DNA of 64,000 bases, taken from contig CAVZIT010000004.1 of NCBI GenBank assembly GCA_963775445.1, positions 1,240,001 through 1,304,000 on the forward strand, in the 5' to 3' direction. Shown one piece after another: positions 26,948-34,935 of the stretch. A program made the position numbers and the translations under genes. The DNA comes from Dokdonella_A sp963775445. Its GTDB lineage: Bacteria; Pseudomonadota; Gammaproteobacteria; Xanthomonadales; Rhodanobacteraceae. A model generated the notes under the pieces. The model saw only the letters and a program-made list of their open reading frames with translations, was not told the origin of the DNA and made no database searches. Each line of letters starts with the position of its first letter. Within the stretch, counting starts at the first letter, position 1.

Positions 26948-27289
26948 TCAGGGGCCAAAGCCGTCCCGAAAGATCGTGTCGTAATGGCAGACCAGCGGGG
27001 CGTCAGCGAGCGTGGCCGTCAACGCGTAGCCAAAGGCCTGCTGTGTGGTGTCTGCGCTACCGGACGCCGACAGTGTTGCCTTCAATTGCAAGCTGCCGGC
27101 GGTCTGTACGGATGCGTTGGACTTCAGGGAAGCGGAGCCGGCAAGTGCAAACGAATGCAGGCTACCGCTCGGGCCGGCGTACGCCGCTGTGGGCGCTGCA
27201 ACGACTACTCCCAACGTGGCTAGCAACAAGCTGATCGCGCGCGCAGATGGCGGCACCCGCCAGCGCGTGAAATTATGTAGCGCATCCAT
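26948..27289 (-). CDS. Small secreted protein with a C-terminal IFRDGFGP motif
   Basis: The 113-residue product has an N-terminal basic stretch and a hydrophobic signal segment (ISLLLATLGVVVAAP) cut near AYA. The mature part is rich in Ser, Ala and Thr with alternating hydrophobics, predicted mostly beta. It ends CHYDTIFRDGFGP. This resembles the IFxDGFE-type ending on secreted proteins in this group and on the product at 31126-31480 in this window. It starts 1 base after the tail-fibre gene stop (TGA-C-ATG), so the two are translationally linked. No enzyme motif is seen and the function is unknown. Confidence 0.6.
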   Translation of the reverse strand: MDALHNFTRWRVPPSARAISLLLATLGVVVAAPTAAYAGPSGSLHSFALAGSASLKSNASVQTAGSLQLKATLSASGSADTTQQAFGYALTATLADAPLVCHYDTIFRDGFGP

Positions 27290-27290
27290 G

Positions 27291-28751
27291 TCACTCTCCC
27301 TGCTGCGCGACTTCGAACTTCGCCGCGCGGGCGGCACCCTGTGCCACTTCGAACTTCGTTACGCGGTCGGCGAGTTGATCGAGCTTCGCCACAAGCGCTG
27401 CGTTCTGTGCCTTGAGAGCGGAATTCTCTTCCTCGATCTTCTTGTTGAGACCCTGGATCGCGGCGAGGGCGACACCGCCTTCGTCGACAGTGCCGATCGC
27501 CTTGTCGCTTCTTCCCAAACCGAACGCGGCTTTGAAGTCCTGCGCGACCGGACCGATATGCCGCACGGATGCGCCTTCGCTCTTGTAGAACCAGTTGGTG
27601 ACCGGCAACGCCACGACCTTTTCCAATACCTTGCGGGCATCAATGGCCGAAAAGCCGCTTTTGAGATTGCGATCGGATGCGTTGGTCCATACGCCTGCAT
27701 TGGATAGGTAGGCGCCGGTTGTTGAGAAGATGGGTTTCGTGGAAGACGAAGCGTTTGAAGAGTCGACCAGAAGTGCCGTACCCCCACCGAAATTTTGCGC
27801 ATACACGCCCACCGCATGGACACCGGCGGCGACTCCGTATACCCCCGCGGGATGGAAGTTGACGTCCGTATTTGTGTTCAATTGATAGCCTGCTATGCCG
27901 TTGACCGTTGAACTAATGGTCGAACCCTTTATGCCGTTTAGTGTGTCGGACTCGGCGGTCAACGCTGATTGGGTCGTGTCCGTGGTGTTAATTCCAACGC
28001 CGCCGGTGGCATGAATAAGAAACTGGTTTGGATTGATTGAGGTGAATTGGCCATTAGCAGCGCCGTCTGACCAAACGAATGAGCGGTCAGTTGCAGCTAT
28101 TGCATTGTTCCCAGCGGCAAAACTTCTCTGGCCAGAGGCAGTGTTCTGCAAGCCGAGGCTGACCGAGTAGGCTCCGGTCGCGTTTGCCATGGATCCGCCG
28201 CTGAAGCTGCCCATGCCACTTGCGGACGATTGCTCTCCAAACGAAACGCTGTGGTTGTTCGTGTCGAGATAGCCGAGCGTGCCGCCATTGACCTTGAAGA
28301 AAAGGGACTGATTGTCGGCGGTGCCTAGATAGCTTCCGGCGGGATTCCCCGCATTACCGTCCAGCGCCCAGGAACTGCAGGTACCGGTGGCCGCATCGAT
28401 ACTGGCCGGTGACCGCTTGTCCAGTGCGGTGAAATCACTGCTGCCAGCGGCACGCACCTGCACCCCGACCCAGGCATTGCTGAGTCCGTCCGAGCGTGAA
28501 CCGAAATCCGCCTCGGTGCTGAAACTGCCTTCACGAACCTGCACGCCGTAGAGCGTCAACGGGCCGGCCACGGCGCTGCCGCCGGATTGCGCCGAATAGA
28601 GCGTGAGCTCGATGTCGTACTTGCCTTCGGCCGGCTTGCCCGCGTCCTGCAAGGTGCCGTGATAGGTGAGCGTGGCGGCATGCGCCGACGCGAGCGGAAC
28701 AGCGATCGCCAATGCAGCAGTCAGCGTCTTCAAGCGAATCGAGAGGGACAT
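27291..28751 (-). CDS. Secreted tail-fibre-like protein with S74 intramolecular chaperone domain
   Basis: The 486-residue product starts after GGAGAA with a signal peptide (MSLSIRLKTLTAALAIAVPL, cut near AHA). An N-terminal beta-sandwich-like module follows (LTYHGTLQDAGKPAEGKYD), then head repeats like those of trimeric autotransporters (ATGAYSVSLGLQNTASGQ, SFAAGNNAIA). Near the C-terminus lies NASDRNLKSGFSAIDARKVLEKV, a Peptidase_S74 endosialidase-type chaperone domain; its Ser and Lys in SDRNLK are the expected self-cleavage dyad. A coiled coil ends the protein (KKIEEENSALKAQNAALVAK). It would trimerise, cleave itself and be displayed or released. The base composition is somewhat AT-richer than in neighbours. 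It is divergent from a related gene at 28972. Confidence 0.8.
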   Translation of the reverse strand: MSLSIRLKTLTAALAIAVPLASAHAATLTYHGTLQDAGKPAEGKYDIELTLYSAQSGGSAVAGPLTLYGVQVREGSFSTEADFGSRSDGLSNAWVGVQVRAAGSSDFTALDKRSPASIDAATGTCSSWALDGNAGNPAGSYLGTADNQSLFFKVNGGTLGYLDTNNHSVSFGEQSSASGMGSFSGGSMANATGAYSVSLGLQNTASGQRSFAAGNNAIAATDRSFVWSDGAANGQFTSINPNQFLIHATGGVGINTTDTTQSALTAESDTLNGIKGSTISSTVNGIAGYQLNTNTDVNFHPAGVYGVAAGVHAVGVYAQNFGGGTALLVDSSNASSSTKPIFSTTGAYLSNAGVWTNASDRNLKSGFSAIDARKVLEKVVALPVTNWFYKSEGASVRHIGPVAQDFKAAFGLGRSDKAIGTVDEGGVALAAIQGLNKKIEEENSALKAQNAALVAKLDQLADRVTKFEVAQGAARAAKFEVAQQGE

Positions 28752-28971
28752 GGCACTTCTCCGTAGGGTCCGGTGAGCGGGCACGACGCCCGTCGCTGCT
28801 GTATTGCGATTCCGACGCGAGCGATTACACGCTGCCGGCTCGCACCGGTTCGCCGATTCGAGCGTGCATGTAATCGGCAGCGAGAATTCCGCAACTCCTG
28901 TAACGGCAGAAGTCGCCAACGTGCAAGCGCACTTCTCCCGCTGACCGAATTCCTTGCGGAGTACAACGATC
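28752..28971. promoter_or_regulatory. Divergent promoter region of the twin tail-fibre modules, with an 8-bp inverted repeat
   Basis: CGATTACA (28823-28830) and TGTAATCG (28869-28876) form an inverted repeat 38 bases apart, one arm facing each gene. On the plus strand a TGTAAC (28899-28904) and CGTGCA (28920-28925), 15 bases apart, could be an ECF-type promoter. The word CATGTAATCGGCA (28867-28879) also occurs upstream of sigma factor B (25230-25242, other strand). Function is inferred. Confidence 0.35.
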
Positions 28972-31129
28972 ATGACTCGCCATCGACTGCTTGCCCTGTT
29001 GTTCGCGCTGGCGGCGCTGCCCGCTTTCGGCCAGATGCTGCAAGGGACCGCGTTCACGTATCAGGGTTTGCTGAGCCAGGACGGCACACCGCTCAACGGC
29101 AATGCCGACCTGACCTTTGCGTTGTTCGACGCAGCGAGCGGTGGCAATCAGGTCGGGCCGACGCTGCAATTCACCGCGGCCAACGGCAATCCGCTGGCCG
29201 TGAGCAACGGTGTCTTCGATGCGACGCTGGATTTCGGCGCGCTGGCCTTCGATGGCGTGACCACCGATCAGCGCTTCCTCGAAGTCACCGTCAACGGCAG
29301 CTTGCTGGCGCCGCGCACGCCGATCCAGAACGCGCCGTATGCGCTGCAGTCGCAAACGGCCGAACTCGCGTACACGGTGACGAACGGATCGATCGGCGCC
29401 GCGCAGATCGACGCGTCGCAAGTCCAGCGCCGCGTCGCCGGCACGTGCGTCAGCGGGTCGAGCATCAGCAGCGTGAATCAGGACGGCACAGTGATGTGCC
29501 AGAGCGCCGGCAGTGGAACGATCACCGGCGTCAGCGCCGGCAGCGGACTCAGTGGCGGCGGTACCTCGGGCAACGTGACGCTGAGTGCAGATACCAACTT
29601 CGTGCAGAAGCGCGTGAGCGGAACCTGCGCCAGCGGTTCGGCGGTGCGGACGGTCGGCGCCGATGGCACGGTGACCTGCCAGAGCGCCGGCATGGGCACG
29701 ATCACCGGCGTCACTGCCGGGACGGGGCTGACCGGTGGCGGCACCAGCGGAAGTGTCACGCTCGCAGTGGCCACCCCGTTGGCTCTTTCGGGCAGTGCGG
29801 TGTATCCAGACGCGATCATGAGTGCCAACGACTCTGCTACGAGTGGCAATGCCATTGCGATGCTGGGCAGCATCGCATCGACAAATGGTGGGGTTGCGGT
29901 GCTCGGCGAGTCCACGGCCACCACCGGCGCGTCAAGAGGTGTGGAAGGCGACGCGAGTTCGCCGGATGGCGTTGCCGTCACAGGCATCAACGTCGCGACG
30001 ACTGGCGCGCGGTCGGTACACGAGGGCAAACCTCGTCGACCTACAGGAGATCGCGGTGGCGGGATACGCGGTTGCGAACAGCGGAACGAACGTTGGTGTA
30101 TACGGAACGACCCACTCCCCAACGGGCTACGGGGTGTACGGTCGGGCTGCGGATACCCAAGGCGGGGGACTGGGAGGTGGCTTTGGTGTCTACGCCGAGA
30201 GCGGGACCGGTGTCGGGGTGGCCGGCATTGGTGAAGCGGGCGTCGAGGGCTACTCATCGAGCGCGGGTGGATACGGAGTTTTTGGGTATGACTCCCAAAA
30301 CGAGGGCGTGCATGGCGGAGGCAATGTCGGTGTGGTTGGCGATGGCGTGACGGGTGTTTCTGCGGTAGGGGCGACGACCGGAGTTTATAGCGTCTCCAAT
30401 GCCACCAACGGCTTCGGCGTGGTGGGATATGGCCAGCAAACCAGCGGAAGCACGCGCGGTGTGTACGGACAGAGCGATTCTCCGAACGGCCATGGCGTAG
30501 AGGGCTACAGCGGCTCCGGCGTCGGGGTCTATGGCGCCAGCACAAGTGGTTACGCGGGGTATTTTTCCGGCAACGTGCATGTGCAAGGAACGCTCAGCAA
30601 GACCGCGGGCAGTTTCCAGATCGACCATCCGCTCGATCCGGCGAACAAATACCTGTTTCACTCGTTCGTCGAATCGCCGGACATGAAGAACATCTACGAT
30701 GGCATCGCGACGCTCGATGCGCGCGGCGAAGCGTGGGTGGATCTGCCCGATTATTTCGACGCGTTGAACAAGGACTTCCGTTACCAGCTGACGGCCATCG
30801 GTGCGCCCGCGTTGTCGCTTTACATCGCCGACGAGATCGCACGGCAACCGCTTCCGCATCGCGGGCGGCCAATCCGGGCAGCGCATTTCCTGGCAGGTCA
30901 CAGGCACGCGCAAGGACGCCTATGCGCAGGCACACCGCATCCAGGTCGAGGTCGACAAGCCGGCGGGTGAGCGCGGGAAATATCTCTACCCGACGCTGTT
31001 CGGGCAGCCCGAATCGAAAGCCGTGCATCCAAAGTCGGCACCGCTGCTACCGCGTCGAAAGTGGTTGCGTCGCCGAAACTGCCGGCGCCGGCGTTGCCCG
31101 CATTGCCGTTACCGAAGACGCATCCATGA
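28972..31129 (+). pseudogene. Secreted tail-fibre-like protein, reading frame broken at about three places
   Basis: ATG 28972 opens a signal peptide (MTRHRLLALLFALAALPAFG), then a module like that of the divergent gene (FTYQGLLSQDGTPLNGNAD), two repeats of the TITGVSAGSGLSGGGTSG type, and glycine-rich repeats (GVYG, GVEGYS, GVFGYD). The first frame fails at about 30010-30050; repeats continue in the next frame to IADEIA at about 30840. A second indel restores NRFRIAGGQSGQRISWQVTG, and a third at about 31025-31060 leads to ASKVVASPKLPAPALPALPL and a stop at 31127-31129 (ending KTHP). The S74-like catalytic block seen in the divergent gene is absent. Pseudogene or sequence errors. Confidence 0.65.
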
Positions 31130-31480
31130 GCCGCTCGAATTCGCTCTGGTTCGCATGGCGGCCTCCGATGGGCGGACTTGATCCTGACGCTCGTGGCCGC
31201 ATGGCGCCGCACGCGCTGCTCGCTGTCGAGAGTTCGCCCACGGTGGTTTATCAGCTGCAACCCACGGTCGTCGGCGCCGGCGGCGCGCGCATGCAGGCCG
31301 CCAACGGCTGGACGCTGGACGGCACCGTGGGGCAGAGCGATGCGATCGTCCAGAACGGCGCCTCTGGCGTGCGTCTCGATGGCGGTTTCTGGCGTGCTGT
31401 TCCTGGCGCTGACGACAGTTTCCGACCGCATCTTCGCGAACGGATTCGAGTTGCCGCCAGGTGCGCTTGGCAAGCCCTGA
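31126..31480 (+). pseudogene. Small secreted protein (TLDGTVGQ...GGFW type) ending in IFANGFE, frame disturbed
   Basis: The ATG (31126) overlaps the preceding stop as ATGA. In that frame the core reads AANGWTLDGTVGQSD and GVRLDGGFWRA, a module common in secreted proteins of this group. The hydrophobic signal segment (DLILTLVAAW, about 31160-31192) and the C-terminus SDRIFANGFELPPGALGKP (from about 31415) are in the neighbouring frame. About three indels would be needed to fuse them. The gene ends 9 bases from the pyrH stop, on the opposite strand. Function unknown; it mirrors the small gene after the divergent tail-fibre gene. Confidence 0.5.
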
Positions 31481-31489
31481 GCGTGGCGT

Positions 31490-32215
31490 TCAGCGATTGC
31501 CGCCAACCAGAGTACCGATCTGTTCGCCCTGCAGAATGCGCATCAGATCGCCCTCGCGCGACATGTCGTAGATGCGCAACGGAATCCTGTGGTCGCGGCA
31601 CAACGAGATCGCGCTGGTATCCATGACCTTGAGGTCGCGCTGGATCACGTCGTCATACGACAAGCGCTCGTAACGCGTGGCGCCGGCATCCTTCGCCGGG
31701 TCGGCGCTGTATACCCCGTCGACCTTGGTCGCCTTCAGCAGCAGGCCGGCACCGATCTCGATCGCGCGCAGCGCGGCGGCCGAATCGGTTGTGAAGAACG
31801 GATTGCCGGTGCCGGCCGCAAACAGCACGATGCGATTCTTTTCGAGATGGCGGACGGCGCGGCGCCGGATGAAATCCTCGCACACCTCATTGATCTTGAT
31901 CGCGCTCATGGTGCGCGCGAAGCCGCCCGCTTTTTCAATGGCATCCTGCATTGCCAGCGCATTCATCACGGTGGCCAGCATGCCCATGTGATCGCCGGTC
32001 ACGCGATCGATTCCGGCGGCAGCAAGACCCGCGCCGCGGAAGATGTTGCCGCCCCCGATGACCACGCCGATTTGGACGCCTGCGCGCTGCACTTCGAGCA
32101 TTTCGCGCGCCAGGCGAACGAGCATCTTCGGATCGATACCGTAATTCTCGGTCCCCAGTAGCGCTTCGCCGGAAAGCTTGAGCAGGATGCGCTTGTACTT
32201 GATGTCGGCGGGCAT
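31490..32215 (-). CDS. pyrH: UMP kinase
   Basis: PyrH phosphorylates UMP to UDP, essential for pyrimidine nucleotides. The 241-residue product begins YKRILLKLSGEALLG and has GVVIGGGNIFRG, DHMGMLATVMNALAMQ, the GTGNPFFTTDSAAALRA block and VDGVYSADPAKD. The chosen ATG 32215 matches the family start; upstream frame is REP-like intergenic sequence. frr, its usual next gene, is displaced by the accessory block. The 3' end faces a convergent gene only 9 bases away with no visible terminator between. Confidence 0.97.
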   Translation of the reverse strand: MPADIKYKRILLKLSGEALLGTENYGIDPKMLVRLAREMLEVQRAGVQIGVVIGGGNIFRGAGLAAAGIDRVTGDHMGMLATVMNALAMQDAIEKAGGFARTMSAIKINEVCEDFIRRRAVRHLEKNRIVLFAAGTGNPFFTTDSAAALRAIEIGAGLLLKATKVDGVYSADPAKDAGATRYERLSYDDVIQRDLKVMDTSAISLCRDHRIPLRIYDMSREGDLMRILQGEQIGTLVGGNR

Positions 32216-32328
32216 GCGAACGTGTCTCCGAAACGGCGGGCGGCAGGCAAACCGCCATAGTGTAGCGGCAGATGGACCAGCGAGCGCGCCGCGCGCCGGT
32301 GCGGACGGCAGGCAAACCCGTTTGAGCG

Positions 32329-32418
32329 CCGTTCGCCCTGAGCGCAGGCCCAACAGGACCGAGGTGGAAGGGTTGCCCTTCGACTCCGCGCCTTCAGCGC
32401 GACGCACAGGGTGAACGG
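32329..32418. repeat. REP-like imperfect inverted repeat
   Basis: CCGTTCGCCCTGAGCG (32329-32344) matches the reverse complement of CGCACAGGGTGAACGG (32403-32418) at 14 of 16 bases. A central AAGGG-TTG-CCCTT hairpin lies at 32368-32380. The CCCTGAG and TTCGAC words are typical of dispersed intergenic repeats; related words occur at 15055-15118. Confidence 0.65.
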
Positions 32419-32534
32419 GAAGCGATGGACAAATCGTGCCGGTTCAATCGGATTCGGAAAGGGAGAATCCGTCCGCACCGCGAGCTGAATTTTCGCTTCA
32501 AGACTTGCACCAACCCGGACTCGCAGCCGTCAAC

Positions 32535-32567
32535 GAAAAAGGCCGTCCCGAAAGGGCGGCCTTCTCG
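32535..32567 (-). terminator. Intrinsic terminator after tsf
   Basis: On the minus strand AAGGCCG pairs with CGGCCTT around CCCTTTCGGGA, which itself has a CCC/GGG inner stem, and a run of T follows. It lies 30 bases after the tsf stop and would end or attenuate the rpsB-tsf transcript before pyrH. Confidence 0.85.
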
Positions 32568-32596
32568 ACAGGGCATCCGGCAAGAGGATGCGTGGG

Positions 32597-33475
32597 TCAG
32601 CTTAAACCGGCCTGCTTCAGGACTTCGGTGGCGAAGTCCTCTTCCTTCTTCTCGATGCCTTCGCCGACAGCCAGACGCTTGAAGTGGAGGATATCCGCAC
32701 CGGCGGACTTGGCCGCGTTGCCGACGCTCTGGTTGGTATCGAGGACGTATGGCTGGCCGTACAACGTCACTTCGTTGACGATCTTCGAAACCTTGCCACC
32801 GATGATTTTCTCGAGGATTTCGGGTGGCTTGGCCTTGTCCTTGTCATTCATTTTCGCCAGCTCGATTTCCTTTTCCTTGGCCAGGAAATCCGCGGGTACG
32901 TCGGCGGCCTTGTTATAGGGCGGATTCATCGCGGCAACATGCATGGCGACGCCACGCGCGAATTCCGCATCGCCGCCCTTCACCTCGACCAGCACGCCGA
33001 TGCGTCCGCCGTGCACGTATGCGCCGATGGTATTGGCACTGTCGATGCGCGCGAGTCGACGCACCTGCACATTCTCTCCAACTTTTGCGACCAGCCACTG
33101 GCGTCCTTCTTCCACAGTCTTGCCGTAGGACGTCGTGGCCGACTTGAGCGCTTCAATATCCTGAGCTCCGTGCGCAAGCGCCGTCTTGGCCACTTCGTCG
33201 GCAAACGTGAGGAAGTTCTCGTCCTTGGCGACGAAGTCGGTTTCGCAGTTGATTTCGACCAGCACGGCGCTTGCATCCGAGCGTGCAAGCGCAATGCGGC
33301 CTTCGGCCGCGATCCGGCCGGCTTTCTTGTCGGCCTTGGCAAGACCGGTCTTGCGAAGCGTTTCCATCGCGGCTTCGATGTCGCCTTGATTCTCGGTCAA
33401 TGCCTTCTTGCATTCCATCATGCCGGCGCCGGAACGCTCGCGCAGTTGCTTGACCTGTTGGGCGTTGATTTCCAT
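32597..33475 (-). CDS. tsf: Elongation factor Ts
   Basis: EF-Ts exchanges GDP for GTP on EF-Tu. The 292-residue product starts MEINAQQVKQLRERSGAGMM and continues ECKKALTENQGDIEAAMETL, the conserved N-terminal module. It has CETDFVAKDENF in the core and MHVAAMNPPYN typical of gammaproteobacterial EF-Ts, ending in the C-terminal module GADILHFKRLAVGEGIEKKE. It follows rpsB on the same strand with a 138-base gap. Confidence 0.97.
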   Translation of the reverse strand: MEINAQQVKQLRERSGAGMMECKKALTENQGDIEAAMETLRKTGLAKADKKAGRIAAEGRIALARSDASAVLVEINCETDFVAKDENFLTFADEVAKTALAHGAQDIEALKSATTSYGKTVEEGRQWLVAKVGENVQVRRLARIDSANTIGAYVHGGRIGVLVEVKGGDAEFARGVAMHVAAMNPPYNKAADVPADFLAKEKEIELAKMNDKDKAKPPEILEKIIGGKVSKIVNEVTLYGQPYVLDTNQSVGNAAKSAGADILHFKRLAVGEGIEKKEEDFATEVLKQAGLS

Positions 33476-33613
33476 TGCTACCTCAGCTTGGCGCGGCGCG
33501 CTGCGCCTCGCTCTTGTCAAATAGGGAAAGAACAAACCGGAATGGAGAGCGCTGTGCCCGACGACTGATTCTTCATCGAGCACGCAACGCCATGCAAACC
33601 CGCTTGGACGGGT

Positions 33614-34606
33614 TCAGGGCGCGTCGCTTTCTTCGTTGGCGGCTTTCGGGGCTTCTGATTCGCCTGCGCCATGCATATCGGGTTTGCTATCGACTTCGGC
33701 GTCAGATGCGGTATCTGTTTCCGCACTGTGGTCATCGCCGGACCCAACAGCATTATCGGCTCGTGATGGCGCCGCCGATCGGCGTGCGGGCTGGCGCTTG
33801 GCCGCTGCTTTGCGCGGAGTCTGGCGGCGGCGGTTGTCACGCTCGGAATTGTCCCTCGTGACCGGATTGCCCTCGGCATCGAGCTCGACGAACTCGTCCT
33901 TTTCCGTGGCCGCCATCTGCGGCGCGGCCGCCTTGCCTTCGAGCACTGCATCCGCGGCAGCGCTCACATACAGCTGCACCGCGCGGATCGCATCGTCGTT
34001 TCCCGGAATGGGGTAGTCGACCAGCGCCGGATCGTAGTTGGTATCGACCACTGCGACGACCGGGATGCCGAGCTTCTTCGCTTCGAGCACCGCGATGTTC
34101 TCATGTCCGATATCGATGACGAACAGTGCGTCGGGCAAACGGTTCATGTCCTTGATGCCGCCGAGAGAGCGCTCGAGCTTGTCGCGCTCGCGCATCAGAC
34201 CGAGTACTTCGTGCTTGACCAGTTTGTCGAAACTGCCGTCCTCGGACATCTTCTCGATTTCCTTGAGGCGTCCGATCGATTGCTTGACCGTGCGAAAGTT
34301 GGTCAGCATGCCGCCTAGCCAGCGTGCCGCCACATATGGCATGCCGCAGCGTGCAGCTTCTTCCTTGACGGCATCGCGCGCCGAGCGTTTGGTGCCGACG
34401 AACATGATCGTGCCGCGTTTCTGCGCGAGGCCCGAAATGTAGTTCATCGCGTCGCCGAACAACGGCAGCGTCTTTTCGAGATTGATGATGTGGATCTTGC
34501 CACGGGCGCCGAAGATGTACGGCGCCATGCGCGGATTCCAGTAACGCGTTTGATGACCGAAATGCACGCCGGCTTCGAGCATCTGGCGCATGGTGACTTG
34601 AGGCAT
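33614..34606 (-). CDS. rpsB: Small ribosomal subunit protein S2 (uS2) with a long C-terminal tail
   Basis: S2 is a late-binding 30S protein. The core, from MPQVTMRQMLEAGVHFGHQT to about residue 240 (LYVSAAADAVLEGK), is a normal S2 with WNPRMAPYIFG, FVGTKRSARDAVKEEA and LPDALFVIDIGHENIAV. A tail of about 90 residues follows, first basic (RRRQTPRKAAAKRQPARR) then acidic (DSKPDMHGAGESEAPKAA), low in complexity and probably disordered, giving 330 residues against 241 in E. coli. The start is the ATG at 34606; the upstream open frame is leader RNA. Confidence 0.96.
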   Translation of the reverse strand: MPQVTMRQMLEAGVHFGHQTRYWNPRMAPYIFGARGKIHIINLEKTLPLFGDAMNYISGLAQKRGTIMFVGTKRSARDAVKEEAARCGMPYVAARWLGGMLTNFRTVKQSIGRLKEIEKMSEDGSFDKLVKHEVLGLMRERDKLERSLGGIKDMNRLPDALFVIDIGHENIAVLEAKKLGIPVVAVVDTNYDPALVDYPIPGNDDAIRAVQLYVSAAADAVLEGKAAAPQMAATEKDEFVELDAEGNPVTRDNSERDNRRRQTPRKAAAKRQPARRSAAPSRADNAVGSGDDHSAETDTASDAEVDSKPDMHGAGESEAPKAANEESDAP

Positions 34607-34830
34607 GATGGGTGAACTCCACGCGATGGGGCAGGCCGCATCAGCATGCGGCGAAGCCCGGGGTTTGACCTCCACGCATCCGCCGTTTGCGACCGCACCA
34701 TCGCTGGTGCGGCACCCCGAAAACGGTGACGATACGTGTGCGGATTTGGCGAAATCGCCATGGCGACCTTGCGAATGGTTCCGCGAGACCGCAATTTGTT
34801 TGCCGGATGCCCCGAAAGGCAGCGACAAAT
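34607..34830 (-). promoter_or_regulatory. Structured 5' leader of rpsB (probable S2 autoregulatory element)
   Basis: About 225 bases separate the likely transcription start from the rpsB ATG. The leader holds two strong hairpins: 34635-34652 (GCCGCAT/ATGCGGC) and 34693-34712 (CCGCACCA/TGGTGCGG), the latter inside an outer CCGTTT/AAACGG pair (34683-34726). In E. coli the rpsB leader binds S2 to repress rpsB-tsf, and this arrangement suggests the same. The regulation is inferred. Confidence 0.6.
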
Positions 34831-34837
34831 CGGCGGG

Positions 34838-34867
34838 ATTATATCTTCTCGCCGCTACCAGCGGCAA
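34838..34867 (-). promoter_or_regulatory. Sigma-70 promoter for rpsB
   Basis: On the minus strand TTGCCG (34862-34867) and a perfect TATAAT (34838-34843) are 18 bases apart, pointing at rpsB. It lies in the divergent region shared with map. Confidence 0.75.
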
Positions 34868-34935
34868 ATGTCGAAGGGTTCGCTATCATAGAGGGACTCG
34901 GCCCCAAGCCAAATCCGCATTGCCTTTGGACACCC

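Larger units (their letters stand above)
32216..32596. other. Gap between pyrH and tsf with a REP-like element and a terminator
   Basis: 381 bases with no supportable gene. It contains an imperfect inverted repeat at 32329-32418 and a minus-strand terminator at 32535-32567, listed separately. The pyrH promoter must lie in the part nearest 32215, but I see no strong match. Confidence 0.6.

Noticed and set aside
12896..31489. Prophage or integrative element as the source of the block, given tail-fibre and S74 domains
   Set aside because: No integrase, capsid, terminase, portal, lysis gene or attachment repeat is visible, and the S74 proteins have Sec signal peptides, which points to cell-surface proteins.
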